From NCBI GenBank assembly GCA_027017165.1, contig JALURF010000078.1, forward strand, positions 6,393 through 12,681: DNA of 6,289 bases, in the 5' to 3' direction. This DNA is from Thermofilaceae archaeon. Its GTDB lineage: Archaea > Thermoproteota > Thermoprotei > Thermofilales > B69-G16. Positions 6,012 through 6,289 of the stretch are shown here, piece after piece. The notes under the pieces were generated by a model, which saw only the letters and a program-made list of their open reading frames with translations, ran no database searches and was not told where the DNA came from. Each line of letters opens with the position of its first letter. The stretch's first letter is position 1. Both the position numbers and the translations under genes were made by a program.

Positions 6012-6289
6012 ATGAAAGAAGTATACGAAGAATTAAAGGAAAAATTTAAAAATACTGTTTTAAAGGAAAAGAAGCTTTCTAGAGATAGGTTAATTGAGTG
6101 GATTAAAGAGTATTCAATAGGAACACTAACTCTTATCGCTATAATAGAGGATTTAGAAAGAGAGGGAATAGTAAAAGTTGTATATGATGATAAAACACTT
6201 ATCGATCTACCTAAATACGTGAAAGCTTCCCTCAAAGAAAACGAAAAAGAGTCTATTAAGCAAACTTCAGCATTTAAATCCACTCGAAA
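6012..6289 (+). CDS. N-terminal part of a winged-helix-like protein, truncated by the window edge
   Basis: 92 residues are visible from the ATG at 6012, and the frame is still open at the right edge. The start has no good Shine-Dalgarno match; the upstream GGG at 5998-6000 is distant. An in-frame TTG lies eight bases upstream. The Lys/Glu-rich composition fits a thermophile protein. Predicted helices at about 1-18, 23-33 and 37-51 (the last containing TLIAIIEDLEREG) are followed by a short beta hairpin, IVKVVYDDKTLIDLP. This is the helix-helix-helix-wing order of a winged-helix domain, so DNA or protein binding is plausible. A polar, low-complexity stretch then begins (KENEKESIKQTSAFKST), perhaps a linker to another domain. 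The opposite-strand frame is Ser/Phe-rich, as expected of an antisense shadow. I do not assign a family. Confidence 0.72.
   Translation, partial: MKEVYEELKEKFKNTVLKEKKLSRDRLIEWIKEYSIGTLTLIAIIEDLEREGIVKVVYDDKTLIDLPKYVKASLKENEKESIKQTSAFKSTR

Noticed and set aside
5969..6283. 104-codon open frame on the minus strand near the right edge
   Set aside because: It is Ser/Phe-rich and mirrors the Lys/Glu-rich + strand gene starting at 6012, which has a TATA box and a coherent winged-helix-like pattern. The minus frame would also read across that promoter region.
1..6289. Search for mobile elements, CRISPR repeats, tRNA or rRNA genes, and defence islands
   Set aside because: No transposase or integrase motifs, regularly spaced repeats, tRNA-like cloverleaf or rRNA segments were recognised by eye. 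The gaps between genes are too short (at most 132 bases) and explained by promoters.

Overview
The window looks like a piece of an AT-rich archaeal chromosome, most likely from a (hyper)thermophilic member of the Thermoproteota (TACK group). The strongest evidence is an archaeal/eukaryotic-type acidic ribosomal stalk protein P1 (L12e) ending in the family tail SALFG. Supporting evidence is an archaeal-style Lhr helicase with a zinc finger and a helix-hairpin-helix tail, a DUF354 protein, TATA-box promoters, and Shine-Dalgarno sites of the GAGGTG(ATCC) type. The species cannot be named from this sequence. No rRNA, tRNA, CRISPR array, insertion sequence or integrase was seen. Coding density is very high, and no gene-free stretch reaches 150 bases.

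Layout. Bases 2-97 hold the basic C-terminal end of an unidentified gene that begins before the window. A probable two-gene operon on the + strand follows: a small two-helix membrane protein with a proline/serine-rich acidic tail (143-484), then, 11 bases on, a DUF354 glycosyltransferase-like protein (496-1572). After a 132-base gap with a good TATA box comes the P1 gene (1705-2022), standing alone rather than next to L1 and L10/P0. It converges with, and overlaps by 21 bases, a minus-strand gene for a four-helix membrane protein with a possible PH-like C-terminal domain (2002-2775). Upstream of that on the same strand is a large Lhr-type superfamily 2 helicase (2827-5601). Its start faces a short divergent intergenic region carrying a tandem 8-bp repeat. 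A small membrane protein with two helices and three N-glycosylation sequons in its external loop (about 5644-5940) is read the other way. The window ends inside a + strand gene beginning at 6012 whose N-terminus looks like a winged-helix domain.

How the genes relate. The clear functions are translation (P1) and nucleic-acid remodelling or repair (Lhr). The other genes are membrane proteins or sugar-nucleotide-type enzymes of unknown role, and there is no obvious common pathway. In three genes a GTG codon that could be taken as the start lies inside the Shine-Dalgarno site, so those starts are moved downstream here. I see no convincing new defence, mobile or biosynthetic system. The observations most worth checking are the detached P1 gene, its overlap with a convergent gene, the small-membrane-protein/DUF354 pair, and the repeat in the helicase promoter region.
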